64,000 nucleotides of DNA, from contig NZ_PTIX01000022.1 of NCBI RefSeq assembly GCF_002934265.1, forward strand, positions 1 to 64,000. The letters run 5' to 3'. Both the position numbers and the translations under genes were made by a program. Source of the stretch: Actinokineospora auranticolor. GTDB taxonomy: Bacteria > Actinomycetota > Actinomycetes > Mycobacteriales > Pseudonocardiaceae. The notes under the pieces are model-generated. The model did not search any database and had not been told where the DNA came from. It saw only the letters and a list, made by a program, of their open reading frames with translations. Below are positions 54,347 to 63,424 of this stretch, one piece after another (positions within the stretch are counted from its first letter, which is position 1; every line of letters begins with the position of its first letter).

Positions 54347-54670
54347 TCAGATGCTGAAGCTGCCGATCGGGCTGACGTGCGTGCCGTTGCCCGGGGCCAG
54401 CTGGGAGACCGGGATGATCGGGAACTTGCACGCCGGGTCGAAGTAGATGGTGACCACCTTGTCCGTCCGGTTGATCAGCACGTGCGAGCCCGCGGGCAGC
54501 AGCTTGCAGCCCGAGGGATTCTCGTAGACCGTCACCGGCATGTACTCCATTTGGAACACGATCACGTCGCCCTTGGCGGGGGCCGGGGCGGGTGCGGCGG
54601 CCGCGGGCAGGGCCGCGGTGGCGAGCGCGCAGGTGCCGAGGACGGCGAACAGGGGGCGGGTGAAGCGCAT
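54347..54670 (-). CDS. Small secreted protein
   Basis: A 107-residue protein with a Sec signal (FAVLGTCALATAALPAAAA, cut near residue 26). The mature part of about 80 residues is beta-rich and carries two Cys (NPSGCKLLPAG and FDPACKFPIIP) that could pair. No membrane anchor or known domain. Similar small secreted proteins are frequent in actinomycetes without assigned function. Same strand as, and just ahead of, the nucleotide-sugar dehydrogenase. Confidence 0.7.
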   Translation of the reverse strand: MRFTRPLFAVLGTCALATAALPAAAAPAPAPAKGDVIVFQMEYMPVTVYENPSGCKLLPAGSHVLINRTDKVVTIYFDPACKFPIIPVSQLAPGNGTHVSPIGSFSI

Positions 54671-54848
54671 GTGCTACCTCCAGGGGGCGTTGGCGTCGGA
54701 TCGGGCGCCGTGATCCATGCTGGTCATTTCCGAACCGGGCCGCAGTCGCTGAGTCGGGTAAGGCTTTTCACCTCATCGATAAGTGGCGCGTGACCGCCGG
54801 TATCCCTAGCGTCCGCAGCGAGTCCCCCTACCCACGGCGAAAGGCCAG

Positions 54849-55676
54849 GTGGCGATGACCCGCTACGACTGGGCGCTGTCACACCCCGGCGTCGTCCGCA
54901 TCCGCGCGGGGGTCGAGCCCGTCCGCGCCGAGGTGGCTGGCCACCGGGTCTACCGCCGGATCGCGAACCGCGCGGACGTGGCGGTGTTCATGGCCCACCA
55001 CGTGTTCGCGGTGTGGGACGCCATGTCGTTGCTCAAGGGCCTGCAGAACGAGCTGACGTGCGTGCGCGTGCCGTGGGTGCCGACCGGCGCGCCGATCAGC
55101 CGCCGACTGGTGAACGACATCGTGCTCGCGGCGGAGAGCGACGAGTTCGGCGAGGGCTACGTCAGCCACTTCGAGCTGTACCGGCACGCGATGGCCGACG
55201 CGGGCGCGGACACCTGGCCCGTCGACGCCTTCCTGGACCTGCTGCGCGCGGGCACCCCGGTCCCCGACGCGCTGCTCGCCGCGGGCGTCCCGGGCCCGGC
55301 CGCGGAGTTCCTGCGGTCCAGCTGGGAGCTGGTCGGCCGCGCCCCGGTGCACTGCCGGGCCGCCGCCTTCGCCTACGGCCGCGCCGAACCGCCGCCCGCG
55401 CTGTTCGACGGGGTGCTGCCACCGGCGGGCGACGCGCGCGCCCCGCTCGGCCTCTTCCACGGGTACCTGCGCCGCCAGCTGGAGGTCGACACCGGCAGGC
55501 ACACCCCGATGGCGACGCAGCTGGTGGCCGACCTGTGCGGCCCGGACGAGACCAAGTGGGCCGAGTGCACCGCCGCGGTGACCGGGCTGCTGCGCGCCCG
55601 CCTCCGGCTCTGGGACGGCGTCGCCGCGGCCGTGGCCGAGTCGCGCGCGCCGTGCCTCGACGCGGTCGGGAAATAG
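54849..55676 (+). CDS. DUF3050 (heme-oxygenase-like fold) protein
   Basis: A 275-residue protein (GTG 54849; ATG 54855 possible). [60 protein letters not shown] and [17 protein letters not shown] are hallmarks of DUF3050. This family adopts the heme-oxygenase-like helical fold with possible metal ligands in the FMAHHVF, E-S-D-E and SHFELY segments, similar to di-iron HDO oxidases. It is known from some natural-product clusters. Reaction unknown. Separate from the 56.6-kb operon by the EF-hand gene. Confidence 0.85.
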   Translation: MAMTRYDWALSHPGVVRIRAGVEPVRAEVAGHRVYRRIANRADVAVFMAHHVFAVWDAMSLLKGLQNELTCVRVPWVPTGAPISRRLVNDIVLAAESDEFGEGYVSHFELYRHAMADAGADTWPVDAFLDLLRAGTPVPDALLAAGVPGPAAEFLRSSWELVGRAPVHCRAAAFAYGRAEPPPALFDGVLPPAGDARAPLGLFHGYLRRQLEVDTGRHTPMATQLVADLCGPDETKWAECTAAVTGLLRARLRLWDGVAAAVAESRAPCLDAVGK

Positions 55677-55920
55677 TCGGGACCCAGTTCCTGGATCTAT
55701 TCATGAATAGGTGGATGGTGGATCACCGGCGCGCGCGGCGCACCGGCGGTCCCGCCTACCGGAATCCCGATCGGGGTGGGGGAATACACCCGAAAAGGGA
55801 ACGCCTGCGCCCTGCCCGAATGCGATCTCGTTGCTAGTGTCCAAATCGCGGGGCCGAGAAGAGCCGCAGCGCACGGGCTCCCGCGCTGATCCCGACAAGG
55901 CACCACGAAGGAGCAAGGCC

Positions 55921-56457
55921 GTGACCGCAAGCATCCAGGACAGCAGGCTGAAGCGTCGTTTCGAGCTCTGGGACAGCAACGGCGACGGACAGATCGACCA
56001 GTCCGACTACGAGGCAGAGGCCCGCCGCATCCTCCAGGGCTTCGGTGAGCAGGAGAGCTCGCCGAAGGGCCGGGCGCTGCTGTCGGCCTACGCGCAGATG
56101 TGGGACAAGCTCCAGGCCAAGGCCGACACCGACCACTCCGGCACGGTCTCGATGCAGGAGTTCATCCGGGTCAGCGAGCAGGAGATCGTGGACGCGGGCA
56201 ACCCCGGGTTCAACCAGAACCTGCGCCCGGCCATCGAGGCCATCGTGGACATCGCCGACACCGACGGCGACGGCGAGGTCAACGCCGCCGAGTTCACCCG
56301 CTGGATGCGCGCGGCAGGCGTGGACGAGAGCACCGCCAAGGCCTCGTTCAACCAGCTCGACAGCAACCACAGCGGCGCGCTGTCGGTCGACGAGATCGTG
56401 GACGCGGTCCGCGACTACCACCAGGGCAAGCACGACATCCCCCTGCTCGGCGGCTGA
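55921..56457 (+). CDS. Four-EF-hand calcium-binding protein (calerythrin-like)
   Basis: A 178-residue protein from GTG 55921 (GAAGGAGCAAGG upstream). All four calcium loops are present: DSNGDGQIDQSD (18-29), DTDHSGTVSMQE (69-80), DTDGDGEVNAAE (113-124) and DSNHSGALSVDE (147-158). Loop 1 ends in Asp instead of the usual Glu. Spacing and length match calerythrin of Saccharopolyspora and Streptomyces CabB-like calcium buffers or sensors in the cytoplasm. Followed by a strong terminator. Confidence 0.95.
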   Translation: MTASIQDSRLKRRFELWDSNGDGQIDQSDYEAEARRILQGFGEQESSPKGRALLSAYAQMWDKLQAKADTDHSGTVSMQEFIRVSEQEIVDAGNPGFNQNLRPAIEAIVDIADTDGDGEVNAAEFTRWMRAAGVDESTAKASFNQLDSNHSGALSVDEIVDAVRDYHQGKHDIPLLGG

Positions 56458-56480
56458 TCACCACCGGTAGCGGAGAACGG

Positions 56481-56517
56481 CCGAGGGCCCCGGGGAGCGA
56501 TTCCCCGGGGCCCTCGG
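56481..56517. terminator. Bidirectional intrinsic terminator
   Basis: Perfect 16-base arms (56481-56496 and 56502-56517) around a five-base loop, followed on the plus strand by CTTT, between the EF-hand gene and the end of the minus-strand cluster operon. Confidence 0.92.
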
Positions 56518-56580
56518 CTTTGATCCCCTCTTCGTGGCGCCCCCCCACGAAACCGCGGGCTCCCCCGCGGCCGGAAGCCG

Positions 56581-57891
56581 TTACGCGCCGAGGAAGCGCT
56601 CCACCGTCGCGGCGACCAGCGCGCGCCGCAGCACATCCGGGCGCAGCAGCGCGCTCGGGTGCTCGTACATGTTGACCACGTCGGCGAACCGCGCGGCCAC
56701 CAGCGGGTCGCGCATCGCGGCCCGGTCGATGGCCCCGCTGACCGCCTGCCGCAGCCGGTGCCCGCGCGGGCGGCGGGCCACCAGGTGCGGCAGCCCGAAG
56801 TCGGCGATGACGCTGGTCTGCCACGCCGCGTCGACCAGCACCCGCAGCCGCTCGAAGTAGCCGCCGACGCCCGCGCCGGAGCGCAGCCACGCGGCCAGCG
56901 CCGAGGCGTGCAGCGCGGCGGACGGGATGCCCTGGCCGTACACCGGGTTGAACGACGCGACGGCGTCACCGAGGGGAACCAGACCGGCCGGAAACCGCTC
57001 GACCGTGTGGAAATCCCGGCGGACGCTGTGCGGGAACCGGTGCGTGGACACTCCTCCGGCGGGCATGCAGGTGCGCACCAGGGTGGCGAACCCGGCGGCG
57101 GGCTCGCGCAGGCAGCGCTCCGCGAAGTCGGCCGGGTCCCGGCTGGGCCGGTTCTTGCCGTAGGCGGACACCGTGGCGATCCAGTAGTCGTCGTTGAGCG
57201 GCGCGATGCAGCTCACGCCGGGCTCCGCGGCGGAGTTGGAGCGCAGCGAGTGCACCGAGAGCAGACCGTCGAGCCGCTGGTCCCGGGACCGGTGGTACAG
57301 CGTGGTGGCGTACCCGAGGTCGAGCGCGAGGCGCTGCTTGCGCGGCACCGGGTAGTCCACCCTGGACAGCCACTCGCACAGCCTGCTCGCCCGACCGGTC
57401 GCGTCCACCACCAGGTCCGCGGGCAGGGTCTCGCCGAGCGCGGTCCGCACGCCGGTGACCCGGTCGCCGGAGACCGCCAGGTCGGTGACCCGGTCGCGCA
57501 CCACGGTGACCAGCGGCAGCACCCAGCGCCGCAGGTGGTGCTCCAGCAGCGGCCGGTGCACCGGCAGGAAGACGTGCCCCGGTACCGGCAGCCGCAGGTG
57601 CCCGTCGACGTACATCCGGCCGTCCCGCTCGGACGTGCAGCGCACGGCCCCGTCGGCGACCAGGTCGTCGAGCAGCGTCGGGAACCAGTACGACAGCATG
57701 TCCTGGGCCAGCCCCAGCAGCACGTGGAACTGGTCGCCGTGCGCGATCGCGCCGCGCCCCACCGGCGACTCCGGCAGGTCGTCCGGCTCGACCACCACGA
57801 CGTCGTCGGTGAACGCGCGCAGCACCCGCGCGGCCAGCAGCCCGGCGACGCTGCCGCCCACCACGACCGCCCGGTCGAGCCGGGTGCTCAC
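56581..57891 (-). CDS. FAD-dependent monooxygenase-like protein
   Basis: A 436-residue protein from GTG 57891, overlapping the upstream stop by four bases. The FAD-binding loop is VVVGGSVAGLLAARVL, followed by VVVEPDDLPESP and RGAIAHGDQFHVLL. The second FAD motif is LVPLGDAVASFNPVYGQGIP, and LVVDATGRASRL is the typical internal strand. These place it near the squalene-epoxidase/UbiH-like hydroxylases with the GGSVAG variant seen in tailoring enzymes of natural-product clusters. Last gene of the seven-gene operon; probably oxidises or hydroxylates a cluster intermediate. Confidence 0.85.
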   Translation of the reverse strand: MSTRLDRAVVVGGSVAGLLAARVLRAFTDDVVVVEPDDLPESPVGRGAIAHGDQFHVLLGLAQDMLSYWFPTLLDDLVADGAVRCTSERDGRMYVDGHLRLPVPGHVFLPVHRPLLEHHLRRWVLPLVTVVRDRVTDLAVSGDRVTGVRTALGETLPADLVVDATGRASRLCEWLSRVDYPVPRKQRLALDLGYATTLYHRSRDQRLDGLLSVHSLRSNSAAEPGVSCIAPLNDDYWIATVSAYGKNRPSRDPADFAERCLREPAAGFATLVRTCMPAGGVSTHRFPHSVRRDFHTVERFPAGLVPLGDAVASFNPVYGQGIPSAALHASALAAWLRSGAGVGGYFERLRVLVDAAWQTSVIADFGLPHLVARRPRGHRLRQAVSGAIDRAAMRDPLVAARFADVVNMYEHPSALLRPDVLRRALVAATVERFLGA

Positions 57892-58289
57892 CGGGTCCCC
57901 GACTGGACGAACCGGACGGTCGACTCCGGGGACAGCTCGATCTGCTCGCCGGTGACCGGCCGTTCGCGGCGGATGAGGATGTTGTAGTGGTTGGGGAAGT
58001 GGCACGCGTCGAAGCCGAGGACCGTGCCCACCACCTGGTCGCCGATGCGCACCTCGTCGCCGCGGTCGATCACCCCGCCGTCGCGGATCTCGGCGAACCC
58101 GAGGAACCCGACCCGGTCGATGCTCGGGTCGCCCTCGGTGTGGTCGGTGGTGACCAGCTCGTGCACCTCGCCCTGGCGCACGCAGCGGCTGGCGAACTCC
58201 TCCAGCCGCATGCCGCGGTCGTCGCGGCGGTGCACCAGCACCTTCACCAGCACCCCGGACACCGTGCGCTTGCTGCCGTCCTCGATCAT
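57888..58289 (-). CDS. Small conserved protein of the cluster operon
   Basis: A 133-residue protein from ATG 58289. It is beta-rich (RTVSGVLVKVLVHRRDDRGM, VHELVTTDHTEGDPSIDRVG, IRIGDQVVGTVLGFDACHFP, NHYNILIRRERPVTGEQIEL) with no catalytic signature. The pattern of a small barrel with His/Cys near the C-terminus could be a ligand-binding or accessory protein. Its stop and start overlap both neighbours, so its expression is tied to the monooxygenase and dehydrogenase. I do not recognise the family with certainty. Confidence 0.75.
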   Translation of the reverse strand: MIEDGSKRTVSGVLVKVLVHRRDDRGMRLEEFASRCVRQGEVHELVTTDHTEGDPSIDRVGFLGFAEIRDGGVIDRGDEVRIGDQVVGTVLGFDACHFPNHYNILIRRERPVTGEQIELSPESTVRFVQSGTR

Positions 58290-59212
58290 CACTTCTCCCC
58301 GATCAGCGCGGCCCGCGACCACTGCTCGGCGCGGTAGGCCGCGTCCACCAACGACAGCGCGGCCAGGCCGTCGCGGTCGACGCCGCCGGTGTGCACGGCC
58401 AGCGTGAACGCGCGCAGCACACCCGCGTACTCGTGCCAGAGCGACTGCTTGAAACCGGTGAACCCGGCGAGCATGTCCGCCCGCCACACCGCGCCGTCGG
58501 CCAGCCGCACCTCGACGTCCTTGGTCTCGCCCGGGTGGTCCCAGTCCAGCTCGACCCGGGCCCGGGCGCCGGACTCGGCGGCCAGGTGCACCCGCGCCGC
58601 GCGGTCCACGCCCGCCGCGTCCCGCCGGATGTCCACAGAGGACACTTGGAGCGAGCCGAGCAGCAACCGGGCCAGGTCGAAGGCGTTCGGGCCGTTGTCG
58701 GCCACGCAGCCCCCGCCGCAGCGCGCCGGGTCCAGGTACCAGCCGTCGGCGCCGACGTGCTCCTCGATCCGCTCCAGGTACCGCACGGTCACCGACTCGA
58801 TCGGCACCCCGCGCGGCAACCCCTCCAGCAGCGCGCGGATCCGCGCGTTGTAGCGGCGGTGGAAGGAGGTGAACAGCACCGCGCCGCGAGCCGCGGCCAG
58901 CTCGGCCATGGCCAGGCCGTCGCGCAGCCGGGTCGCCAGCGGCTTCTCCACGCACACCGGCAGACCGGCGTCGAGCAGGTCGTGGCACACCGGGGCGTGC
59001 TGGTCGTTGGGCACGGTGACGACCACACCGTCCAACCCGCCCGCGGCGATCATGTCCCGGTGGTCGCGCCAGCACGGGACCTCGTCGCGGTAGGGGGCCA
59101 GCGCCTCCGGCCGCACGTCGCACACCGCGGCCAGCCGCAGCGGTCCGCTCTCGCCCAGCGCGGCCAGGTAGTAGCGGGAGATCACACCGAGCCCGATGAC
59201 CCCGATGCGCAT
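58289..59212 (-). CDS. Gfo/Idh/MocA-family dehydrogenase 1
   Basis: A 307-residue NAD(P)-dependent oxidoreductase from ATG 59212. The Rossmann motif is RIGVIGLGVISRYYLAAL, with VVVTVPNDQHAPVCHDLLDA, the signature VEKPLA and catalytic-loop GGGCVADNGPNAFDLARLLL, where the family's DxGxH-type segment reads DNGPN. The family oxidises or reduces hydroxyl groups of sugars and cyclitols. It overlaps both neighbours by one base (TGATG). Together with the aminotransferase at 63703 it could create a keto group for amination. Confidence 0.9.
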   Translation of the reverse strand: MRIGVIGLGVISRYYLAALGESGPLRLAAVCDVRPEALAPYRDEVPCWRDHRDMIAAGGLDGVVVTVPNDQHAPVCHDLLDAGLPVCVEKPLATRLRDGLAMAELAAARGAVLFTSFHRRYNARIRALLEGLPRGVPIESVTVRYLERIEEHVGADGWYLDPARCGGGCVADNGPNAFDLARLLLGSLQVSSVDIRRDAAGVDRAARVHLAAESGARARVELDWDHPGETKDVEVRLADGAVWRADMLAGFTGFKQSLWHEYAGVLRAFTLAVHTGGVDRDGLAALSLVDAAYRAEQWSRAALIGEK

Positions 59213-60324
59213 CAGCACGCCTCCGGCAGCACCAGACCGAGGCGCTCGGCGACCTCGCCCAGTTCCGCGTACAGCTCCGCGCCCAGCGGCACGCCCTCGC
59301 GCCGCGCCAGTTCCGCGTGCCGCGCCTCGGGGACCCCGGGGTAGGACACGTCCGTGCCCGGCTCCACCGGCGGGCAGGCCAGCAGCGCGCCGAACAGCGA
59401 GCCCGCGTCCCGCTGGTAGATCACCGGGTCGCGCAGCGTCGCGGGGGCCACGGCCATGACGAAGTAGCCGATGTCGTCGTCGGGGGTGCGGTCGGCGACC
59501 AGCGCGGCGGGCGCCGGGCCCAGCCCGGCACCGGACACCAGCGCGGACAACACCTCGACCATCAGCGCCAGGCCGAATCCCTTGTACTCGCCGTCGCCGG
59601 GCGCGCCGAGCCAGGTCAGGTGCGCCTCGCCGTCGTCGAAGCGGGTCGGGTCGGTGACCGGCGCGCCGTGGTGGTCGGCCAGCCAGCTCGCCGGGACGTC
59701 CGCGCCCGCCCGCGCGGCGGCGCGCACCTTGCCGGTCGGCGCGGTGGTGGTGCTCATGTCCAGCAGGAACGGCGGGTGCGCGCCCGCCGGGGCGGCCACG
59801 CTGATCGGGTTGGTGCCCAGCATCGGCACCCGCCCGCGCGGCGGCCGGGCGATGCGCTGGTGGCCGCAGTTGGCCGCGACCACGCCGACCATGCCGTGCC
59901 GCACCGCGCGCAGCGCGTGCGGGCCTGCGCAGCCGAAGTGCGTGCCGCCGCGCACCGACACCAGGCCGACGCCGTGGTCGCGGGCCCGGCGCACGGCCAC
60001 GTCCATCGCCTCGCCCGCCAGCCACAGGCCCAGCCCGCCGCGCCCGTCGAGCAGCACGGTGGCGCCCCGGTCGGCCAGCACCCGCGGCTCCGCGTCCGGC
60101 CTGCCCCGGCCGGAGGTCAGCAGCGGCAGGTAGATCCGGGTGAGGTTGACCAGCCCGTGCGACGCCGTGCCGGTGATGTCGCCGTGGCACAGCGCCGCGG
60201 CCGACTCGGCGGCCCGGTCGCGCGGCACGCCGTGCGCGGCGAACACCGCCGCGGTGAAGCCGAGCAGGGCGTCGTGCGGGACCCGCACCCGGGTGCGGGG
60301 CGGTGCCTGGTCCAGATCGGTCAT
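59212..60324 (-). CDS. Ldh-family oxidoreductase (malate/L-lactate/ureidoglycolate DH type)
   Basis: A 370-residue protein of the non-Rossmann LDH/MDH2 family, NAD(P)-dependent 2-hydroxyacid or keto-acid reductases. Family marks are CHGDITGTASHGLVNL, DGRGGLGLWLAGEAMD, VRGGTHFGCAGPHALRAV, LGTNPISVAAPAG, LLDMSTTTAPTGKV and GDGEYKGFGLALMVEVLSAL. Members act on malate, 2,3-diketogulonate, ureidoglycolate and pyridine-2,6-dicarboxylate-type imines. In this context it may reduce a keto acid or an imine of a modified sugar acid. It precedes the Gfo/Idh/MocA gene with a one-base overlap. Confidence 0.9.
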   Translation of the reverse strand: MTDLDQAPPRTRVRVPHDALLGFTAAVFAAHGVPRDRAAESAAALCHGDITGTASHGLVNLTRIYLPLLTSGRGRPDAEPRVLADRGATVLLDGRGGLGLWLAGEAMDVAVRRARDHGVGLVSVRGGTHFGCAGPHALRAVRHGMVGVVAANCGHQRIARPPRGRVPMLGTNPISVAAPAGAHPPFLLDMSTTTAPTGKVRAAARAGADVPASWLADHHGAPVTDPTRFDDGEAHLTWLGAPGDGEYKGFGLALMVEVLSALVSGAGLGPAPAALVADRTPDDDIGYFVMAVAPATLRDPVIYQRDAGSLFGALLACPPVEPGTDVSYPGVPEARHAELARREGVPLGAELYAELGEVAERLGLVLPEAC

Positions 60325-60352
60325 GCCGGAGCCGTTCTCGTCGGGTGCTGGT

Positions 60353-61597
60353 TCATCGAGCAGCGGAGCGGGCGTGGAACGCGCGCAGCAGTCGGGAGAC
60401 CTGGCCCGCGAACGCGGCCAGGTCGGCCAGGGCGACGAACTCGCCGTCGGCGTGGGCGTGGTTGGCGGCCAGGTCGCCCGGGCCGAGCACGGCCGTCGCC
60501 GCGCCCGGCACCCCGGCCAGCCAGATGGCGTCGCAGGTGAACGCCGGGTCGGCGGCGGGCCAGGCGGGGATGCCCGCGGCGGCCATCAGCTCGTCGAGGG
60601 CGCCCGCCCCGTCGCCGCCGGTCAGCGCGGGCAGGCCGCGCTTGAGCCAGTCCACCGTGGTCACCCGGGCCGCGTCGGCGGCGGTGCGGGCCAGTTCCGG
60701 TACGGCGGCGAAGGTCTCGCGGAAGCGGGCCAGGCCGGTGGCCACCGCGCGGTCGAGTGCGCCGGTGAGGCGTTCGCCGTCGTCGGCGTAGGCGAGGTTG
60801 ACCAGCAGGTCGCCGTCGCCGTAGACGCGGTTGTGCCGGGTGCCGGTGTGCAGCCCGGCCACGCACGCGTGCTCGCCCGCCAGTTCCAGCGCCAGGTGCT
60901 GGGCCAGGAAACCCAGCAGCACCGTGGCGTTGTGGCCGTCGCCGGGGCGGTCGTCGACGGCACCGGCCCCCGCGACCCGGATCCGCGCGGTGGCCGACGC
61001 GGTGGCGCGCGGCAGGTAGCGCAGCCCGGTCGGCTCGCAGAAGACGTTCAGCGCGCCGTGGAAACCGCGCTCCACCAACGGTCTGGTGCCGAAGGTGCCC
61101 ATGGCGCCGCCCTCTTCACCGGACACGGCCTGCACGAGCACGGTGGTCTCCGCGCCGATGGCGGGTTCGCGGGAGACGGCGTCGCGGATGCCCGCCAGCA
61201 GCGCCACCGCCGGCCCCTTCGCGTCGACCGCGCCGCGGCCGTGGATCACCGCGCCGTCGACGCGGCCCGGTTCGTGGCCCGCGACGGTGTCCAGGTGCAC
61301 GTTGAACATGACCGTCGGCGCGTCCACCGGTCCCATGCGCAGCACCAGACTCGGTTGCGCGGCCAGGAAAGCCGGGTCGCGCGCCGCTTCGCGCACGGCG
61401 GCGGGCACGCCGGGGCGGTCGAGGTCCGCGCGCGTGGCCGGGCCGTGGTGCGCGACGGTGAAACCCCCGGCGGCGGCGGCGTACAGCTCCAGCGCCTCCC
61501 ACAGCCGGGCCGGTTCCCCGGTCTCCAGCGGGCCCGCGGTGGGCAGGTCGATCAGCCGCAGCAGCAGCGCCGCGTCGGCCTCGGTGAACGCGGCCAC
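60353..61597 (-). CDS. M20-family peptidase/deacylase
   Basis: A 414-residue protein from GTG 61597. The di-zinc sites are visible as FNVHLDTV, GRGAVDAKGPAVALL and VSGEEGGAMGTFGT (catalytic Glu-Glu). FCEPTGLRYLPRA provides the next ligand region, and LAANHAHADGEFVAL the last His. Closest in style to acetylornithine deacetylase/succinyl-DAP desuccinylase, enzymes that remove N-acyl groups. In an amino-sugar or amino-acid cluster it could unmask an amine protected during biosynthesis (inference). It starts two bases after the stop of the isomerase gene. Confidence 0.9.
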   Translation of the reverse strand: MAAFTEADAALLLRLIDLPTAGPLETGEPARLWEALELYAAAAGGFTVAHHGPATRADLDRPGVPAAVREAARDPAFLAAQPSLVLRMGPVDAPTVMFNVHLDTVAGHEPGRVDGAVIHGRGAVDAKGPAVALLAGIRDAVSREPAIGAETTVLVQAVSGEEGGAMGTFGTRPLVERGFHGALNVFCEPTGLRYLPRATASATARIRVAGAGAVDDRPGDGHNATVLLGFLAQHLALELAGEHACVAGLHTGTRHNRVYGDGDLLVNLAYADDGERLTGALDRAVATGLARFRETFAAVPELARTAADAARVTTVDWLKRGLPALTGGDGAGALDELMAAAGIPAWPAADPAFTCDAIWLAGVPGAATAVLGPGDLAANHAHADGEFVALADLAAFAGQVSRLLRAFHARSAAR

Positions 61598-61598
61598 G

Positions 61599-62426
61599 TC
61601 ACCGGTCCGCCGTGGCGAGCAGGGCTTCCAACGCGCGCCCGGCCGCGGTGAACCCCTCGACCGAACCCCGCCCGCCCGACTCGTGCGGGCGCAGGCTCAG
61701 GTGCGGTTCGATGGACAGCGCGCCCTGGTAGCCGTGCGCGGCCAAGAGGTCGAGGCAGCCGCGCACGTCCGCGTCGCCCTCGCCTGGAATTGTCCACTGT
61801 GGACCCATGGGGGTCGGCACGCCGTCCTTGACGTGCACGTGCGCCACGTGCTCCACCACCTCGGCCAGCTGCTCCGTCGCGGAGTAGCCGTACGCCAAGC
61901 CGTTGCCGGTGTCGAACAGCAACCGCAGCGCCGGGCTGTCCGCCTCCTCCAGCATGCGCAGCGCCCGCGCCGGGTCGCTGCCCGCCCAGCCCGCGCAGTT
62001 CTCGTGCAGCAGCACCAGGTCCGCCTGCTCGGCGCGCAGCGCCAGCTCCCGCATCCGGCGCAGCGCCCGGTGCTCCCACTCGTCGTCGTGCAGGCCGTCG
62101 TTGGGGTACGACATCACCCGCACGTACCGGGTGCCCAGCCGCGGGCAGCGGCGCGCCAGCACCCGCAGCTCCTCCAGGTCGCGGCCGAAGTCGCCGGTGA
62201 TCACCGTGGACCAGTCGCCGATCCGCGAGTCCACGCACACCGTGCGCAGCCCCAGCTCCGCCAGCGTGCCCGCGACCTCGTCGAACAGCGGGTCCGGCAG
62301 GTCCGCCACGGCCGTGCCCGCCACCGTGCGCAGCTCGATCGCCGACCAGCCCAGCCCGGTGACCGCCGCGACCTGCTCGGCCAACCCGGGACCGGCCTCG
62401 TCGCCGATGCCCGCGAGCACCCTCAC
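61599..62426 (-). CDS. Sugar-phosphate isomerase/epimerase-like TIM-barrel protein
   Basis: A 275-residue protein started at GTG 62426, overlapping the upstream stop by four bases. Xylose-isomerase-like barrel motifs are visible: GLGWSAIELR, VLLHENCAGWAGSDP (metal Glu), LLFDTGNGLAYG (metal Asp), VEHVAHVHVKDGV (His and Asp) and GALSIEPHLSL (Glu). These metal ligands place it among sugar and inositol-derivative isomerases, epimerases and dehydratases such as IolE/IolI. Paired with two Gfo/Idh/MocA dehydrogenases, a cyclitol or keto-sugar substrate is attractive. Confidence 0.9.
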   Translation of the reverse strand: MRVLAGIGDEAGPGLAEQVAAVTGLGWSAIELRTVAGTAVADLPDPLFDEVAGTLAELGLRTVCVDSRIGDWSTVITGDFGRDLEELRVLARRCPRLGTRYVRVMSYPNDGLHDDEWEHRALRRMRELALRAEQADLVLLHENCAGWAGSDPARALRMLEEADSPALRLLFDTGNGLAYGYSATEQLAEVVEHVAHVHVKDGVPTPMGPQWTIPGEGDADVRGCLDLLAAHGYQGALSIEPHLSLRPHESGGRGSVEGFTAAGRALEALLATADR

Positions 62427-63424
62427 CGGCCGACCTCCACCGGCGCGCGCAACCCGGCCTGCCGCTTGGCCTCCGCGATGACCGACACCACCGCGGCGCC
62501 GATCGCGGGTTCGTCCGTGAAGGGCTCCTCGCCGGTGAAGTGCCGGTACGCGCGGGAGACGAACGCGGAGAGCGAGTCGTCGCGGAACACCGAGTCGACC
62601 TTGCCGCCGCGGGTGCGCACGGACAGCTGCGCGTACTCGTCCGCCCCGCTGATCGGGTAGTGCCCGATCAGCGTGCCGCCCTCCAGCTCCACGGTGATCC
62701 GGCGCTCGCGGACCGGCGCGGTGAGGTCGGTGCGGATGTCGGTGAACACCCCGTCCGCGTGCCGCAGCCGCACCCACGCCCGGCCCATCGACGGGAAGAC
62801 CGCGTCGCCGAGCAGCATGTCCGCGCATCCCGCGCCGACCACCTCGGCCGCGCCCGCCACGTGCAGCGCGACGGCCAGCGAGTGCGGCATCTCGACGTCG
62901 AAGGCGCTCGGGTGGTCGTCACCGGCGAGCGTGCGGGCGAAGCGCGGCTTGCGCTGGCTGAACTCCACGGACTTCAGCGCGCCCAGCCTGCCGCCGCGCA
63001 GCACGGCGAGCACCCGGTTGGTCAGCTCGCTGCACCGCCACTGCGCCACCGGCACCACGTCCAGCCCGGCGCGCTCGCGCAGCCGCAGCACCTCGCGCAG
63101 CTCGACCTCGTCGGCGGCCAGCGGCTTCTCCACCAGGAACCGGCGGAACCCCAGGTCGACCAGCTCGGTCAGCGGGCGCAGCCGCGCGGACGGGCCGGTG
63201 CACAGGTGCACCACGGTCCGCTCCGGGTCGGTGATCGCCGCCGCGTGCGCCAGCGAGTGCGCCACCGCGAGGTCGGGCGCCTCCGCCGGGCGGTGGCGCG
63301 GGTCGTGCACGGTGATCGGCGGCCTGCCCAGCGAGCGTCCGCCGCCGTGCCCGAGCCCGCGCAGCACCGGCAGGTGCAGCCCGGAGCCCGCGCGGCCCAG
63401 GCCCACGACGAGCGTGCCCAGCAT
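62423..63424 (-). CDS. Gfo/Idh/MocA-family dehydrogenase 2
   Basis: A 333-residue protein from ATG 63424 (CAGGAGGCACGC upstream). Rossmann loop VVGLGRAGSGLHLPVL, VVHLCTGPSA, the FLVEKPLA signature and a C-terminal beta-sheet domain with FDVEMPHSLAVALHVAG where the catalytic Asp-His pair is expected. It is only distantly similar to the dehydrogenase at 58289, so the two probably act at different carbons or on different intermediates. First gene of the seven-gene minus operon, divergent from the aminotransferase gene. Confidence 0.9.
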   Translation of the reverse strand: MLGTLVVGLGRAGSGLHLPVLRGLGHGGGRSLGRPPITVHDPRHRPAEAPDLAVAHSLAHAAAITDPERTVVHLCTGPSARLRPLTELVDLGFRRFLVEKPLAADEVELREVLRLRERAGLDVVPVAQWRCSELTNRVLAVLRGGRLGALKSVEFSQRKPRFARTLAGDDHPSAFDVEMPHSLAVALHVAGAAEVVGAGCADMLLGDAVFPSMGRAWVRLRHADGVFTDIRTDLTAPVRERRITVELEGGTLIGHYPISGADEYAQLSVRTRGGKVDSVFRDDSLSAFVSRAYRHFTGEEPFTDEPAIGAAVVSVIAEAKRQAGLRAPVEVGR

